From Bacteroidota bacterium (GTDB lineage: Bacteria > Bacteroidota > Bacteroidia > NS11-12g > UBA955), in the NCBI GenBank assembly GCA_030834125.1, contig JAURFW010000005.1, forward strand, positions 1-64,000: DNA of 64,000 bases, in the 5' to 3' direction. The notes under the pieces were generated by a model that saw only the letters and a list, made by a program, of their open reading frames with translations, had not been told where the DNA came from and searched no databases. A program made the translations under genes and the position numbers. This document shows positions 25,281-34,198 of the stretch, piece after piece (within the stretch, counting starts at the first letter, position 1; every line of letters starts with the position of its first letter).

Positions 25281-26326
25281 AGAAAAATATAATAATCACG
25301 GGTGGTGCGGGATTTATTGGTTCTCATGTTGTACGAAGATTAGTAAACAACTATCCTGAATATCATATTATCAATGTTGATAGTTTAACATATGCTGGTA
25401 ATCTTGAAAACTTAAAAGATATTGAAGGTAAATCTAATTATGAATTTCTAAAGGCTGATATCACAGATATTATTGCTATGAATACACTTTTTGAATCACG
25501 TAACATTCATTCAGTAATACATCTTGCTGCGGAAAGTCATGTAGATAGAAGCATAACTAATCCATTAGATTTTGTTCAAACTAATGTTTTTGGGACAGTA
25601 ATTTTGTTAAATGCGTTTAAAGCTTTCGGAGATGTCGATAATGGAAGATTTTACCATGTAAGTACCGATGAAGTATATGGAGCACTCGGTGATGATGGAA
25701 AGTTTCTAGAGACAACCCCTTACTCTCCAAATTCTCCTTACAGCGCAAGTAAAGCTAGTTCAGATCATTTTGTGCGTGCCTACCATGAAACATACCAATT
25801 GCCTATTGTAATTAGTAATTGTTCGAATAACTACGGAAGTCATCAATTCCCTGAGAAGTTGATACCTTTGATGATTCATAACATAAAAAACAATAAACCA
25901 TTGCCGGTTTATGGCAAAGGAGAAAATGTTAGGGATTGGCTTTGGGTAAATGATCATGCTTCGGCTATTGATGCTGTATTTCACAAAGGTAGAAACGGAG
26001 AAACTTATAATATTGGAGGAAATAACGAATGGCGAAATATCGATTTAATTAAAAAACTATGTGAAATATTGGATATTAAATTAAATCGTGAAAATGGGAC
26101 GTCTGAAAAGTTAATAACCTATGTTAATGATAGAAAAGGACATGATTTTCGTTACGCTATAGATGCAACAAAAATTGAAAGTGAATTAGGTTGGTCGCCT
26201 TCTGTGAATTTTGCAGATGGGTTTGAAAAAACGATTGATTGGTATCTAGAAAATGATGAATGGTTAAACAATGTAACTTCTGGTAATTATCAATCATACT
26301 ACAAAGACATGTACGAAGTAAGATAG
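25277..26326 (+). CDS. rfbB: dTDP-glucose 4,6-dehydratase
   Basis: Converts dTDP-glucose to dTDP-4-keto-6-deoxyglucose, an early step to rhamnose and other deoxysugars of surface polysaccharide. The 349 residues have GGAGFIGSHVVRR for NAD, HLAAESHVDRS, STDEVYGAL with the catalytic region, and YSASK (Tyr and Lys of the extended SDR triad). VRDWLWVNDHASAID and the C-terminal WSPSVNFADG complete the family pattern. It overlaps the FKBP gene by 4 bases and precedes cysS by 1. No other rhamnose gene is nearby. Confidence 0.96.
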   Translation: MKKNIIITGGAGFIGSHVVRRLVNNYPEYHIINVDSLTYAGNLENLKDIEGKSNYEFLKADITDIIAMNTLFESRNIHSVIHLAAESHVDRSITNPLDFVQTNVFGTVILLNAFKAFGDVDNGRFYHVSTDEVYGALGDDGKFLETTPYSPNSPYSASKASSDHFVRAYHETYQLPIVISNCSNNYGSHQFPEKLIPLMIHNIKNNKPLPVYGKGENVRDWLWVNDHASAIDAVFHKGRNGETYNIGGNNEWRNIDLIKKLCEILDIKLNRENGTSEKLITYVNDRKGHDFRYAIDATKIESELGWSPSVNFADGFEKTIDWYLENDEWLNNVTSGNYQSYYKDMYEVR

Positions 26327-26327
26327 C

Positions 26328-27803
26328 ATGAGCGAGTTAAAACTATATAATACTTTAGGTAGAAATATACAGAATTTTCAAAGTCAAATACCTAAGAAAG
26401 TGGGTATGTATGTTTGCGGACCAACGGTTTACGGTCCTCCACATTTAGGTCATGTGCGCGGGCCAATTGTATTTGATGTATTGCGAAGATTTCTCAAATA
26501 CCAGGGATATAAAGTAAGATTTGTAAGAAATATAACAGATGTTGGGCATTTGGTTGGCGACGCGGATGAAGGAGAAGATAAGCTCCAAAAACAAGCAAAA
26601 ATTGAGCAATTAGAGCCTATGGAAGTGGCTCAATCATATACCGATCAATATAATTGGGCAATGGATCAGTTGAATGTTCAACGTCCAAGCATTGAGCCAA
26701 AAGCAAGTGGTCATATTATTGAACAAATTGAAATGATTCAGACAATCATGGATAAAGGTTTTGCCTATGAAGTTAATGGCTCAGTTTATTTTGATGTTAT
26801 GGCTTATTCTATAGAGCATAAATATGGAGAGTTGAGTGGACGAAATACAGATGATTTAATTGCAGGTGCTGGAAATGAAAGTAGAAGCCTAGAAGGTCAA
26901 GATGAAAAAAAATCTCCAAATGACTTCGCACTTTGGAAAAGAGCAACACCTGAACATATTATGCAATGGACTAGTCCTTGGGGAAAAGGGTATCCGGGAT
27001 GGCACATCGAATGTAGTGCTATGAGCGCGAAATATTTGGGTGAATCTTTCGATATTCATGGTGGTGGAATGGATTTGTTATTTCCACATCACGAGTGTGA
27101 GATTGCTCAAAGTAAAACTGCTCATAACCACCAACTTGCACGTTACTGGGTGCATCATAATATGATCACAATTAATGGTCAAAAGATGGCAAAAAGCCTT
27201 AATAACGGCATAAAGGTTACTGAGTTATTTGAGGGTAATCATTCTTTACTTTCACGTGGTTTTGGACCCAAAACATTGAGATTTTTTGTCCTTCAAGCAC
27301 ATTACCGAGGAACTTTAGACTTTTCGGAAGAAGCTTTGATTGCATCTGAAAAAGGTATGAAGCGTTTAGAATCGGCAATCGGTATAATCAAAAATTTAAA
27401 AGTGTCTGATGAATCTACAATTGAAATTGGTGATGTAAAATCTGCAATATTTGATGCTTTAAATGATGACTTAAATACACCGATTGTAATTGCTCAGTTA
27501 TTTGAATTAGCCAAAAGAATCCAGATTGTTAATGATGGCAAGGAAAAAATAAACTCGGTTATAAGAGATGAAATTGGTCAACTTATGAATGAGGTTTATA
27601 ATGATATTTTAGGAATGCCAATAACCTCAAATGAGTCTTCAAATAATAATTTGGATGAAATCATGAGTTTAGTTACTGATATTAGAACATCTGCAAAAAA
27701 TGAGAAGAATTATGCGCTAAGTGATTTGATAAGAGATCGTTTAAGAGCAGCGGGTATTACACTCATGGACTCAAAAGAAGGAACAACTTGGAAAATTGAT
27801 TAA
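26328..27803 (+). CDS. cysS: Cysteinyl-tRNA synthetase
   Basis: Charges tRNA-Cys. The class I signature HLGH (residues 39-42) and KMAKSLNN (KMSKS motif) are intact. The zinc site is visible: C30 in YVCGPTVYG, the Cys in GWHIECSAM, and His and Cys/Glu in FPHHECEIA. The length of 491 residues is normal. It lies in a run rfbB-cysS-rsmE with one-base or zero-base gaps. Confidence 0.98.
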   Translation: MSELKLYNTLGRNIQNFQSQIPKKVGMYVCGPTVYGPPHLGHVRGPIVFDVLRRFLKYQGYKVRFVRNITDVGHLVGDADEGEDKLQKQAKIEQLEPMEVAQSYTDQYNWAMDQLNVQRPSIEPKASGHIIEQIEMIQTIMDKGFAYEVNGSVYFDVMAYSIEHKYGELSGRNTDDLIAGAGNESRSLEGQDEKKSPNDFALWKRATPEHIMQWTSPWGKGYPGWHIECSAMSAKYLGESFDIHGGGMDLLFPHHECEIAQSKTAHNHQLARYWVHHNMITINGQKMAKSLNNGIKVTELFEGNHSLLSRGFGPKTLRFFVLQAHYRGTLDFSEEALIASEKGMKRLESAIGIIKNLKVSDESTIEIGDVKSAIFDALNDDLNTPIVIAQLFELAKRIQIVNDGKEKINSVIRDEIGQLMNEVYNDILGMPITSNESSNNNLDEIMSLVTDIRTSAKNEKNYALSDLIRDRLRAAGITLMDSKEGTTWKID

Positions 27804-28481
27804 GTGCCCGGACATTTTACCTTTTATAGCGAAACCATAGTTGATAATTTTGCTGTTTTCTCGGAATCAGAAAGTAAGCATATTAGTCAAGTTTTAAGAT
27901 ATCAGGTTGGCGATGAGATTGAATTTACGGATGGTAAAGGAAAAATGTTTTACGGAAATGTTCATTCCATTGAAAGTCGAGTTGTAAAAGTAAGGATCGA
28001 AAACAAAGACGAATTTTCAGTTCCTAAAATTACTATTGCCGTGGGAATTTTAAAAAACTCCGATAGAATGGAGTGGCTCGTAGAGAAAGCTACGGAGTTA
28101 GGAGTACATTCTATTTTTTGGATGACTACTGATAATACGGAACGAAGTAAATTAAATATTGATAAGCATAAAAAAACTGCAATTTCAGCTATGAAACAAT
28201 CACATTCTACGTGGTTGCCAATTATTGAAATGGTCAATTTTAAATCTATTATTGAATCCAATTTCTATAAGACTAAGCTTATTTCCCATTGTCAGCATAA
28301 CCTTGAGGAATTGAAATCTGATAATTTTAAGGGTAATACTTTGGTTTTGATTGGGCCTGAAGGGGACTTCAGCAGCCACGAAATTACAAATGCATTAAAT
28401 TTTGGTTTTGATTCTGTAGGATTAGGAACTCGGATTTTAAGAACAGAAACAGCTGTATTAAAAGTGCTTTCACTTCAATAA
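27804..28481 (+). CDS. rsmE: 16S rRNA (uracil-1498-N3)-methyltransferase
   Basis: SPOUT-class methyltransferase acting on 16S rRNA U1498. The 225 residues contain the N-terminal PUA-like domain (ISQVLRYQVGDEIEFTDGKG), EKATELGVHSIFW, and the SAM knot LIGPEGDFSSHEI and LGTRILRTETAVL. It begins with GTG directly after the cysS stop codon, which implies translational coupling. Confidence 0.96.
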   Translation: MPGHFTFYSETIVDNFAVFSESESKHISQVLRYQVGDEIEFTDGKGKMFYGNVHSIESRVVKVRIENKDEFSVPKITIAVGILKNSDRMEWLVEKATELGVHSIFWMTTDNTERSKLNIDKHKKTAISAMKQSHSTWLPIIEMVNFKSIIESNFYKTKLISHCQHNLEELKSDNFKGNTLVLIGPEGDFSSHEITNALNFGFDSVGLGTRILRTETAVLKVLSLQ

Positions 28482-28609
28482 CTTTATTATACGTTTTTAT
28501 ACGTTTACTTTTCGATTAACGCAATGCTTTTGTTGCAACTTTGTATTGTCAAACGAGACAAATGGCCATAAGTTGAGAGAGACAAAAAAGTTAAGAAAGG
28601 TAAAATAGT

Positions 28610-28987
28610 ATGAAAAATTTATTGAATTCCGTGAGATTATTCGGAAACGTAGGAAAAGATCCGGTTGTTACCAACTTTGACAATGGCAATAAGCTTGCAA
28701 AGTGGACAATGGCAACGAATGAGAGAATGAAAAGTGCTTCGGGAGATGTTGTAGAAGAGGTACAATGGCATCAGTTAATTGCCTGGGGTAATTTGGCTTC
28801 AATGGTGGAGAATTATGTGAAGAAAGGTATGAAGATATCCATTGAGGGTAAGTTAAATCATCGTCGGTTTGTGAACAAAGAAGGCCAGGAGCGCGAGGCG
28901 ACGGAAATTGTGGTAAAAGACATTTTGCTAGTAGAGAGAAAGAAGCGCGAAGTTGCGGAGGAGACGGACGATGAAGTTCCTTTCTGA
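28610..28987 (+). CDS. ssb: Single-stranded DNA-binding protein
   Basis: Binds ssDNA in replication and repair. The 125 residues form one OB fold (NSVRLFGNVGKDPVV, WHQLIAWGNLASMVENYVKKGMKISIEGKL) with a short linker and the acidic tip DDEVPF that recruits partner proteins. It is shorter than typical SSBs (about 150-180) because the linker is small. A near-consensus CAACTTTG box lies about 50 bases upstream. A terminator follows 28 bases after the stop. Confidence 0.95.
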   Translation: MKNLLNSVRLFGNVGKDPVVTNFDNGNKLAKWTMATNERMKSASGDVVEEVQWHQLIAWGNLASMVENYVKKGMKISIEGKLNHRRFVNKEGQEREATEIVVKDILLVERKKREVAEETDDEVPF

Positions 28988-29014
28988 GGATTGGTTTAAG
29001 TCGACATGTTAGTT

Positions 29015-29040
29015 AAAGTGGGCGGAAATGCCCACTTTTT
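29015..29040 (+). terminator. ssb terminator
   Basis: The stem AAAGTGGGC/GCCCACTTT with a GGAAAT loop region ends in a run of T. Confidence 0.85.
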
Positions 29041-29123
29041 GCGTTTTTTACAATTGTGAATGGGGATAAATAATTTTTCTTTTAGGTGCACATATTAATA
29101 CGACTGTTTATTAAAAAAAGCTT

Positions 29124-29504
29124 ATGGAAAAAAAGTACTGTTTAGAATGTGAAGAAATTTTAAGAGGCAGAACTGATAAGAAGTTCTGCGGCGATAGTTG
29201 TAGATCAGCATTTCACAATAGAATGAAAAATGCCAAGAACCCAATGATGCGTCTAATTGATTCCCGATTAAAAAAAAACCGACAAATTTTAGACTATTTT
29301 CTAAATAATGTAGCCGACGATAATGGGAGAGTGTCTCTCACCGCTATTCGGAGAGTTGGTTTTGCATTTGATTATTTTACGCATAAGGAAGACGATAGTG
29401 CTATTTATTATTGCTATGATCTTGGGTATTTAATTGATCCCGAACAAAAGATTATTGAAATTAAACAAACTTCCATTGACACGGGTGTTGATTTATTTCT
29501 GTAA
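29124..29504 (+). CDS. Small Zn-ribbon protein, unknown function
   Basis: The product has 126 residues. A zinc ribbon at the N-terminus is clear: C6xxC9 and C22xxxC26 (YCLECEEI, KKFCGDSCRS). The rest (residues 40-120) is unlike a known family to me, with a helix MMRLIDSRLKKNRQILDYF and a DYFTHKEDDSAIYYCYDLGYL segment. Proteins of this form with a CxxC...CxxxC ribbon are widespread in Bacteroidota as hypotheticals. It lies between the ssb terminator and the pseudouridine synthase and its 3' end carries that gene's promoter. Confidence 0.75.
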   Translation: MEKKYCLECEEILRGRTDKKFCGDSCRSAFHNRMKNAKNPMMRLIDSRLKKNRQILDYFLNNVADDNGRVSLTAIRRVGFAFDYFTHKEDDSAIYYCYDLGYLIDPEQKIIEIKQTSIDTGVDLFL

Positions 29505-29509
29505 TTTTG
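29502..29509 (+). promoter_or_regulatory. -7 box of pseudouridine synthase gene (TAATTTTG)
   Basis: Exact TAnnTTTG, 21 bases before ATG 29531 and overlapping the stop codon of the Zn-ribbon gene. Confidence 0.55.
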
Positions 29510-29530
29510 CGGGTTCATTGAAATAAGTCC

Positions 29531-31069
29531 ATGCAAGAAAAACGCGATTCAAAAAAACCAACAGGAAGAAATTCTGGAGGTAAGTCAGATTCATTTAAAG
29601 GTCGCGGAGATTCCAAGAAGTCCGATATTAAAGGGAGTAATCGAACAGTACGGGGTGGTTTTAAACCTCGTGGAAAAGATTCGGAAGGAGATAAACCATT
29701 TAAAAAATCCTTTGGTCCAAAAAGGACTGATTCAAGAGATAATTCGGATAGGCCTTACAAAAAAACTAATCGTAGAGACTTTGGAGGCAAAGACGGTGAG
29801 TTTTCACATCGAGATAAATCAAGCTTTAATAGAAATCGCGATAATGATGGTAGTTTTAAAAGAGATTTTAATGATAGACCAAAACGCAGGGATTTCCAGA
29901 ATAGAGACGATAATAAACAGTTTGGTGATAAAAAGCCTTTCAATCGAAACAGATCAGAAGATAGAGGAGAAAGAGAAGATAGAGGCCTTGCAAGAGGTAA
30001 CAACAGAAATTCAAACTTTAATCGTAATGATAGGCGTGATGGTGGAAGTTATGGCAGAGAATCTGGTAAGTTCAATAGACGTAGATATGATAAGGATGAG
30101 AATGCTTTCAGAAGAAATAACAATGAAAGTAAGCCAGTAGTAGAAAACAAGCCTCAATCACCAAAAAAGTTAAAACGCGAACGAATAGAAACAAAAGAAA
30201 CGCAGTCTAAATTTGGATATAAAGGTAGTCGATCCGAGTTTGAGCAATATGGGAAAATGCTTAATAAAGGTAGCGAGTTACTTTCAACAGAAGTTCGATT
30301 AAATAGATATATTTCAAACTCAGGAATTTGTAGCCGTCGTGAAGCAGATGATATGATTCTTAACGGCCGTGTAATGGTAAATGGTAATGTAGTGACTGAA
30401 TTAGGAACTAAAGTAGGTAAGAAAGACAAAATTAAGGTTGATGGTAAAGTGATTGTTCCAGAAAAGCCAGTTTATATTGTTCTAAATAAACCTAGAGGAT
30501 ATATTACCACAACGGATGATGAAAAAGACAGAAAAACGGTTCTTGATTTAATTGATTTACCCGGTAAAGAACGTATATATCCAGTGGGTAGATTAGATAG
30601 AAATACTTCGGGTGTTTTACTTCTTACCAATGATGGCGATTTAACTCAAAAATTAACACATCCTAGCTTCGAAATTAAGAAAATCTACAGGGCGAAACTT
30701 GATAGAAAACCAAGTAAAGATCATATGCTTGCCTGGGTAAATGGGGTTGAACTTGAAGATGGATGGATGTCTTTTGAGCAAATTGGTTTTGTAGATGAAA
30801 ATGACTCAACTGTATTGGGTTTAGAAATTCACTCAGGTAGAAATAGAATTGTTCGAAGAATGTTCGAACAATTTAAATATGAGGTAGAGGGTCTAGATCG
30901 TGTATTAATGGGTGAATTTGATAAGATCAAACTTGGAAGAGGAAAGTGGAGATTCTTAACTGATAAGGAGATTGGCTATATCGACAGGTTAAAAAGAATG
31001 GAGCCCAAAGATAGACCGGATGAGCCTCGTCCGGGAATTGCTAATTTCAATGATTCTGATTGGGAGTAA
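29531..31069 (+). CDS. Pseudouridine synthase, RsuA/RluB type, with long basic N-terminal tail
   Basis: The product has 512 residues. Residues 1 to about 235 are a low-complexity tail rich in Arg, Lys, Asp, Asn and Gly (DRGEREDRGLARGNN), expected to be disordered and RNA-binding. The enzyme follows: an S4 domain (LNRYISNSGICSRREADDMI) and the catalytic domain with D356 in GRLDRNTSG and the closing SGRNRIVRRMFEQF. The family modifies 23S or 16S rRNA (RluB, RluE, RsuA, RluF); the exact site cannot be read. Bacteroidota members often carry such tails, though this one is long. Preceded by its own promoter; the next gene begins 24 bases downstream with another. Confidence 0.9.
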   Translation: MQEKRDSKKPTGRNSGGKSDSFKGRGDSKKSDIKGSNRTVRGGFKPRGKDSEGDKPFKKSFGPKRTDSRDNSDRPYKKTNRRDFGGKDGEFSHRDKSSFNRNRDNDGSFKRDFNDRPKRRDFQNRDDNKQFGDKKPFNRNRSEDRGEREDRGLARGNNRNSNFNRNDRRDGGSYGRESGKFNRRRYDKDENAFRRNNNESKPVVENKPQSPKKLKRERIETKETQSKFGYKGSRSEFEQYGKMLNKGSELLSTEVRLNRYISNSGICSRREADDMILNGRVMVNGNVVTELGTKVGKKDKIKVDGKVIVPEKPVYIVLNKPRGYITTTDDEKDRKTVLDLIDLPGKERIYPVGRLDRNTSGVLLLTNDGDLTQKLTHPSFEIKKIYRAKLDRKPSKDHMLAWVNGVELEDGWMSFEQIGFVDENDSTVLGLEIHSGRNRIVRRMFEQFKYEVEGLDRVLMGEFDKIKLGRGKWRFLTDKEIGYIDRLKRMEPKDRPDEPRPGIANFNDSDWE

Positions 31070-31089
31070 AATGGATTTATTTACCTTTG
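31060..31089 (+). promoter_or_regulatory. purD promoter (TTG ... TACCTTTG)
   Basis: TACCTTTG at 31082-31089 matches TAnnTTTG and TTG at 31060-31062 lies 19 bases upstream. The GTG start of purD is 4 bases after the box, so transcription likely begins at or within a few bases of the start codon. Confidence 0.6.
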
Positions 31090-31093
31090 TAAG

Positions 31094-32392
31094 GTGAACG
31101 TTTTATTACTCGGCTCGGGTGGCCGCGAGCATGCTTTTGCTCACTTTATTGCCAATAGCAATCAACTAGATAAATTATTTATTGCACCTGGTAATGCAGG
31201 TACCTCGCAAGTAGGACAAAACGTGAGTTTAAATCCACTTGATTTTGATGCTGTTTGGGAGTTCTGTATTAAAAATTCAATTCAGTTATTAGTTCCGGGT
31301 AATGAAGACCCTCTCGTAAATGGTATTGTTGATTTTATCCAACAAAAGTGCGAGGGTTCGGATTATAAAATTTCAGTAGCAGGCCCGGATAAATACGCTT
31401 CGCAGTTAGAAGGAAGTAAAAGTTTTGCAAAAGAATTTATGATGCAGAATAATGTTCCAACCGCTGCTTATAAAAAGTTTGATTCAAATAATTTAAGCGA
31501 AATTGAAGGGTTTCTTAAAACATTATCTGCACCTTATGTATTGAAGGCAGATGGATTGGCCGCAGGTAAAGGAGTGATTATAACGGAAGACTTTGAAGAG
31601 GCTCTTAATATCTGTAAGAAAATGATTATTAATAAAACCTTTGGAGAGGCATCGAGTACAGTAGTAATCGAAGAGTTTCTTAAGGGGATTGAAATTTCGG
31701 TTTTTGTAGTTTCCGATGGTAAGGATTATCACATTCTCGGTTCCGCAAAAGATTATAAGAGAATTTTAGAAAACGATAAAGGCCCAAATACAGGTGGAAT
31801 GGGTTCGGTATCTCCAGTGCCTTTTGCGGATGAGGTATTTATGAATAAAGTAAAATCTCAAATCGTTGAACCCTCATTGAATGGATTAAACGCGGCAGGA
31901 CATCCATATAAAGGGTTTATGTTTTTAGGACTAATGAATGATAATGGAAATCCCAAGGTAATTGAGTATAATGTAAGGATGGGAGATCCTGAAACTGAAT
32001 CTATCTTCCCCCGATTAAAAACGGATATGCTTGCTTTGTTAAATGGAGTAGCTAATGGTAAACTTAAAGAAATTGATTTCAATTTAGATAAACGAACTGC
32101 AGTCTGTGTGTTCTTAGTTTCCGAGGGATATCCAGGATCAGTAGAAAAAGGTATCCCGATGACAATAGAATTAGATACCAATGATGATGACCAATTTGTT
32201 TTTCATGCAGGCACAAGGGAATTAGATGAGAAGGTCTTAACCAATGGAGGAAGGGTTGTTGCTGTAACTAAACTTGCTAATTCTTTGGAGGAAGCTAGAG
32301 AAAAAACCTACAAGGCCATCGAAAGAATTCAGTTTACAGGGAAAAATTATCGAAAAGACATTGGAAATGATTTAATTCGGTATATCAAATAA
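31094..32392 (+). CDS. purD: Phosphoribosylamine-glycine ligase
   Basis: Second step of purine synthesis: joins glycine to phosphoribosylamine with ATP. The 432 residues have LLLGSGGREHAFAH at the N-terminus, the ATP-grasp core (LKADGLAAGKGVII, PNTGGMGSVSPVPF) and the Mg-binding EYNVRMGDPETE. The start is GTG 31094. Ends at the first base of the DUF502 gene start, so the two are coupled. Confidence 0.97.
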   Translation: MNVLLLGSGGREHAFAHFIANSNQLDKLFIAPGNAGTSQVGQNVSLNPLDFDAVWEFCIKNSIQLLVPGNEDPLVNGIVDFIQQKCEGSDYKISVAGPDKYASQLEGSKSFAKEFMMQNNVPTAAYKKFDSNNLSEIEGFLKTLSAPYVLKADGLAAGKGVIITEDFEEALNICKKMIINKTFGEASSTVVIEEFLKGIEISVFVVSDGKDYHILGSAKDYKRILENDKGPNTGGMGSVSPVPFADEVFMNKVKSQIVEPSLNGLNAAGHPYKGFMFLGLMNDNGNPKVIEYNVRMGDPETESIFPRLKTDMLALLNGVANGKLKEIDFNLDKRTAVCVFLVSEGYPGSVEKGIPMTIELDTNDDDQFVFHAGTRELDEKVLTNGGRVVAVTKLANSLEEAREKTYKAIERIQFTGKNYRKDIGNDLIRYIK

Positions 32393-32967
32393 TGAAATTT
32401 AATAATACAACAACCAAAAAGGTAATAAGCCTATTTCTTAAAGGTTTATTAGTAGTGCTCCCGATTGTTTTAACAATTGCAATATTAATTTGGTTCTTGC
32501 GCCTGCTTATAGGGATGCTCCATCTTAATGAATTAGGATTTGGAGCAATGATATTATATGTTCTTGGGGGAATTGCATTAATTACTGGTATAGGTAAATT
32601 AGCGGAAGGAGTTGTGGCTCAACAAGTATTATCATTTATTGAGGGTATTATTGAAAAAGCACCTGGACTTAGTTGGATTTTTGGGACCACCAAAGATGTT
32701 ACCAAGGCTTTCGTGGGAGATGAGAAGAAGTTTACAAAACCGGTTAGGGTAAAAGTAACAGATTATATGTGGCGTATAGGATTTTTGACAGAAGAGGATC
32801 TAGATGAAATTGGTATGCCGGGATATGTTACTGTTTATTTGCCTATGAGTTATGCTATTACCGGCCAGGTAATAGTTGTAAAACGTGAGTCAATAGAGCC
32901 AATAGATGCAGATTCGGGTGATATTATGAAGTTTATTTTGAGTGGCGGTGTCACTGAAATTAAATAG
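32392..32967 (+). CDS. DUF502 family membrane protein
   Basis: The 191 residues have two membrane helices (about 15-38 and 48-70), the first with the family pattern FLKGLLVVLPIVLTIAIL. The soluble part contains PGLSWIFGTTKDV and PGYVTVYLPMSYAITGQVIVV, both typical. Role unknown; family members are widely kept. ATG overlaps the purD stop (TAATG). Confidence 0.88.
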   Translation: MKFNNTTTKKVISLFLKGLLVVLPIVLTIAILIWFLRLLIGMLHLNELGFGAMILYVLGGIALITGIGKLAEGVVAQQVLSFIEGIIEKAPGLSWIFGTTKDVTKAFVGDEKKFTKPVRVKVTDYMWRIGFLTEEDLDEIGMPGYVTVYLPMSYAITGQVIVVKRESIEPIDADSGDIMKFILSGGVTEIK

Positions 32968-33041
32968 TCCCAAGAGTTGGGGATAATTTTTCTCTCGTGT
33001 ATTCGTTATTTAATTAATTCCCACTTTAATTCGCATAATCT

Positions 33042-33749
33042 ATGAATTTGTTCAATCTTTTGTTACAGTCAGGTACAGTTGTAGCTGACACGGCGCAATC
33101 AGCATCTGGCGAGGCAACAACAGAACACGTTTCTGCACCTATTTTGGAAATTATGGTAAAGGGAGGATTTGTAATGGGTCTTCTCGCAGTTAGTTTGATT
33201 GTGGCGATTTACTTTATTGTAGAGCGTTGGATGTATTTAAAAAATCGTGCTAAACTAGACGAAAATCTAATTAATGTAGTTCGTGATAATTTAAAAGATA
33301 ATCGCCCAGATTCTGCCTTAGCTTATTGCGATCGAACTCCAACAGCCCAAGCTCAGGTTATAGCAACTGGTTTGCGTTTTTTAGGAAGTAATATGCGTGA
33401 AATTGAAAGTGCAATGGAAACAAAAGCCCAAGTTGAGTTAAGTGCTATGGAAAGTAACTTGAACTACCTAAGCCTTATTGCGAGGGTCGCTCCAATGTTG
33501 GGATTCGTAGGAACGATTTGGGGGGTTATTAATATATTTTACTCTATTTCTACAACAGGAGATTTAAGTATAGGAGCTATTTCTGGAGGTTTATATGTTA
33601 AAATGGTTGCCAGTTTTGCTGGTTTAGTAGTGGGTATAATTGCCTTTTTAGGATATCAATTATACATACGAAGAATTGATCGTTTTGCTGAAAGACTCCA
33701 GGAACAAAGCTTGAACTTGATGGAGATTTTCATTAAATCTAATATTTAA
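33042..33749 (+). CDS. exbB: MotA/TolQ/ExbB proton channel family protein
   Basis: Inner-membrane proton channel subunit energising the TonB or Tol system. The 235 residues have three membrane helices (near 43-66, 140-165 and 178-205). The family block is clear: IARVAPMLGFVGTIWGVINIF, with the conserved Thr and Gly. Paired with an ExbD-type gene 5 bases downstream. Symbol by pairing; TolQ is the alternative. Confidence 0.9.
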   Translation: MNLFNLLLQSGTVVADTAQSASGEATTEHVSAPILEIMVKGGFVMGLLAVSLIVAIYFIVERWMYLKNRAKLDENLINVVRDNLKDNRPDSALAYCDRTPTAQAQVIATGLRFLGSNMREIESAMETKAQVELSAMESNLNYLSLIARVAPMLGFVGTIWGVINIFYSISTTGDLSIGAISGGLYVKMVASFAGLVVGIIAFLGYQLYIRRIDRFAERLQEQSLNLMEIFIKSNI

Positions 33750-33754
33750 AGTCT

Positions 33755-34198
33755 ATGAATTTAAGGAGAAGGGCTAGAGAAGATGCCGAGGTAGAATCAT
33801 CCTCCCTCAATGACATCATGTTCTTTTTGTTGCTGTTTTTTTTAATCGCATCTACATTGGCTAATCCCAATGTAATTAAGATTATGTTACCAAAAGCCAA
33901 AACAACTTCTACTGTGCAAACAAAACCTCTTATTTTGACGGTTAAGTTTGCTGATGTGGAAAAAACTACTATAGAATACTATATAGATAATAATAAAACA
34001 CCAGTTACCGTTGAGGACCTTGAAGTTTTATTAATTCAAAAGAACGAGGAGTTCTTCGATCCTGAAAATCCAGATAATCGAATGAATGTTGTTTTGCGAT
34101 TGGATAGAGATTTAACCGTTCAACAGATGGTTAATGTAATGGAAATTGGTGCAAATTTGGGTATTCGGATGGTACTCGCTACCGATAAAAGTAGGTAG
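33755..34198 (+). CDS. exbD: ExbD/TolR family biopolymer transport protein
   Basis: The product has 147 residues. A short charged start (NLRRRAREDAEVESSSLNDIMF) leads to one membrane helix (about 22-38) containing the proton-carrying Asp in LNDIMF, followed by a periplasmic domain (MNVVLRLDRDLTVQQMVNVMEIGANLGI). It partners ExbB. No second exbD or TonB gene follows, unlike many Bacteroidota loci. The 3' end overlaps the convergent gene by 20 bases. Confidence 0.9.
   Translation: MNLRRRAREDAEVESSSLNDIMFFLLLFFLIASTLANPNVIKIMLPKAKTTSTVQTKPLILTVKFADVEKTTIEYYIDNNKTPVTVEDLEVLLIQKNEEFFDPENPDNRMNVVLRLDRDLTVQQMVNVMEIGANLGIRMVLATDKSR

Noticed and set aside
28482-28609. Riboswitch or leader peptide before ssb
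   Set aside because: Only a near-consensus promoter and AT-rich sequence are visible; no conserved hairpin pair or short ORF stands out.
29655-30140. 161-residue frame in the basic tail of the pseudouridine synthase
   Set aside because: The skewed Arg/Asn codons of the tail leave the other frame open. There is no start context and no family-like sequence.
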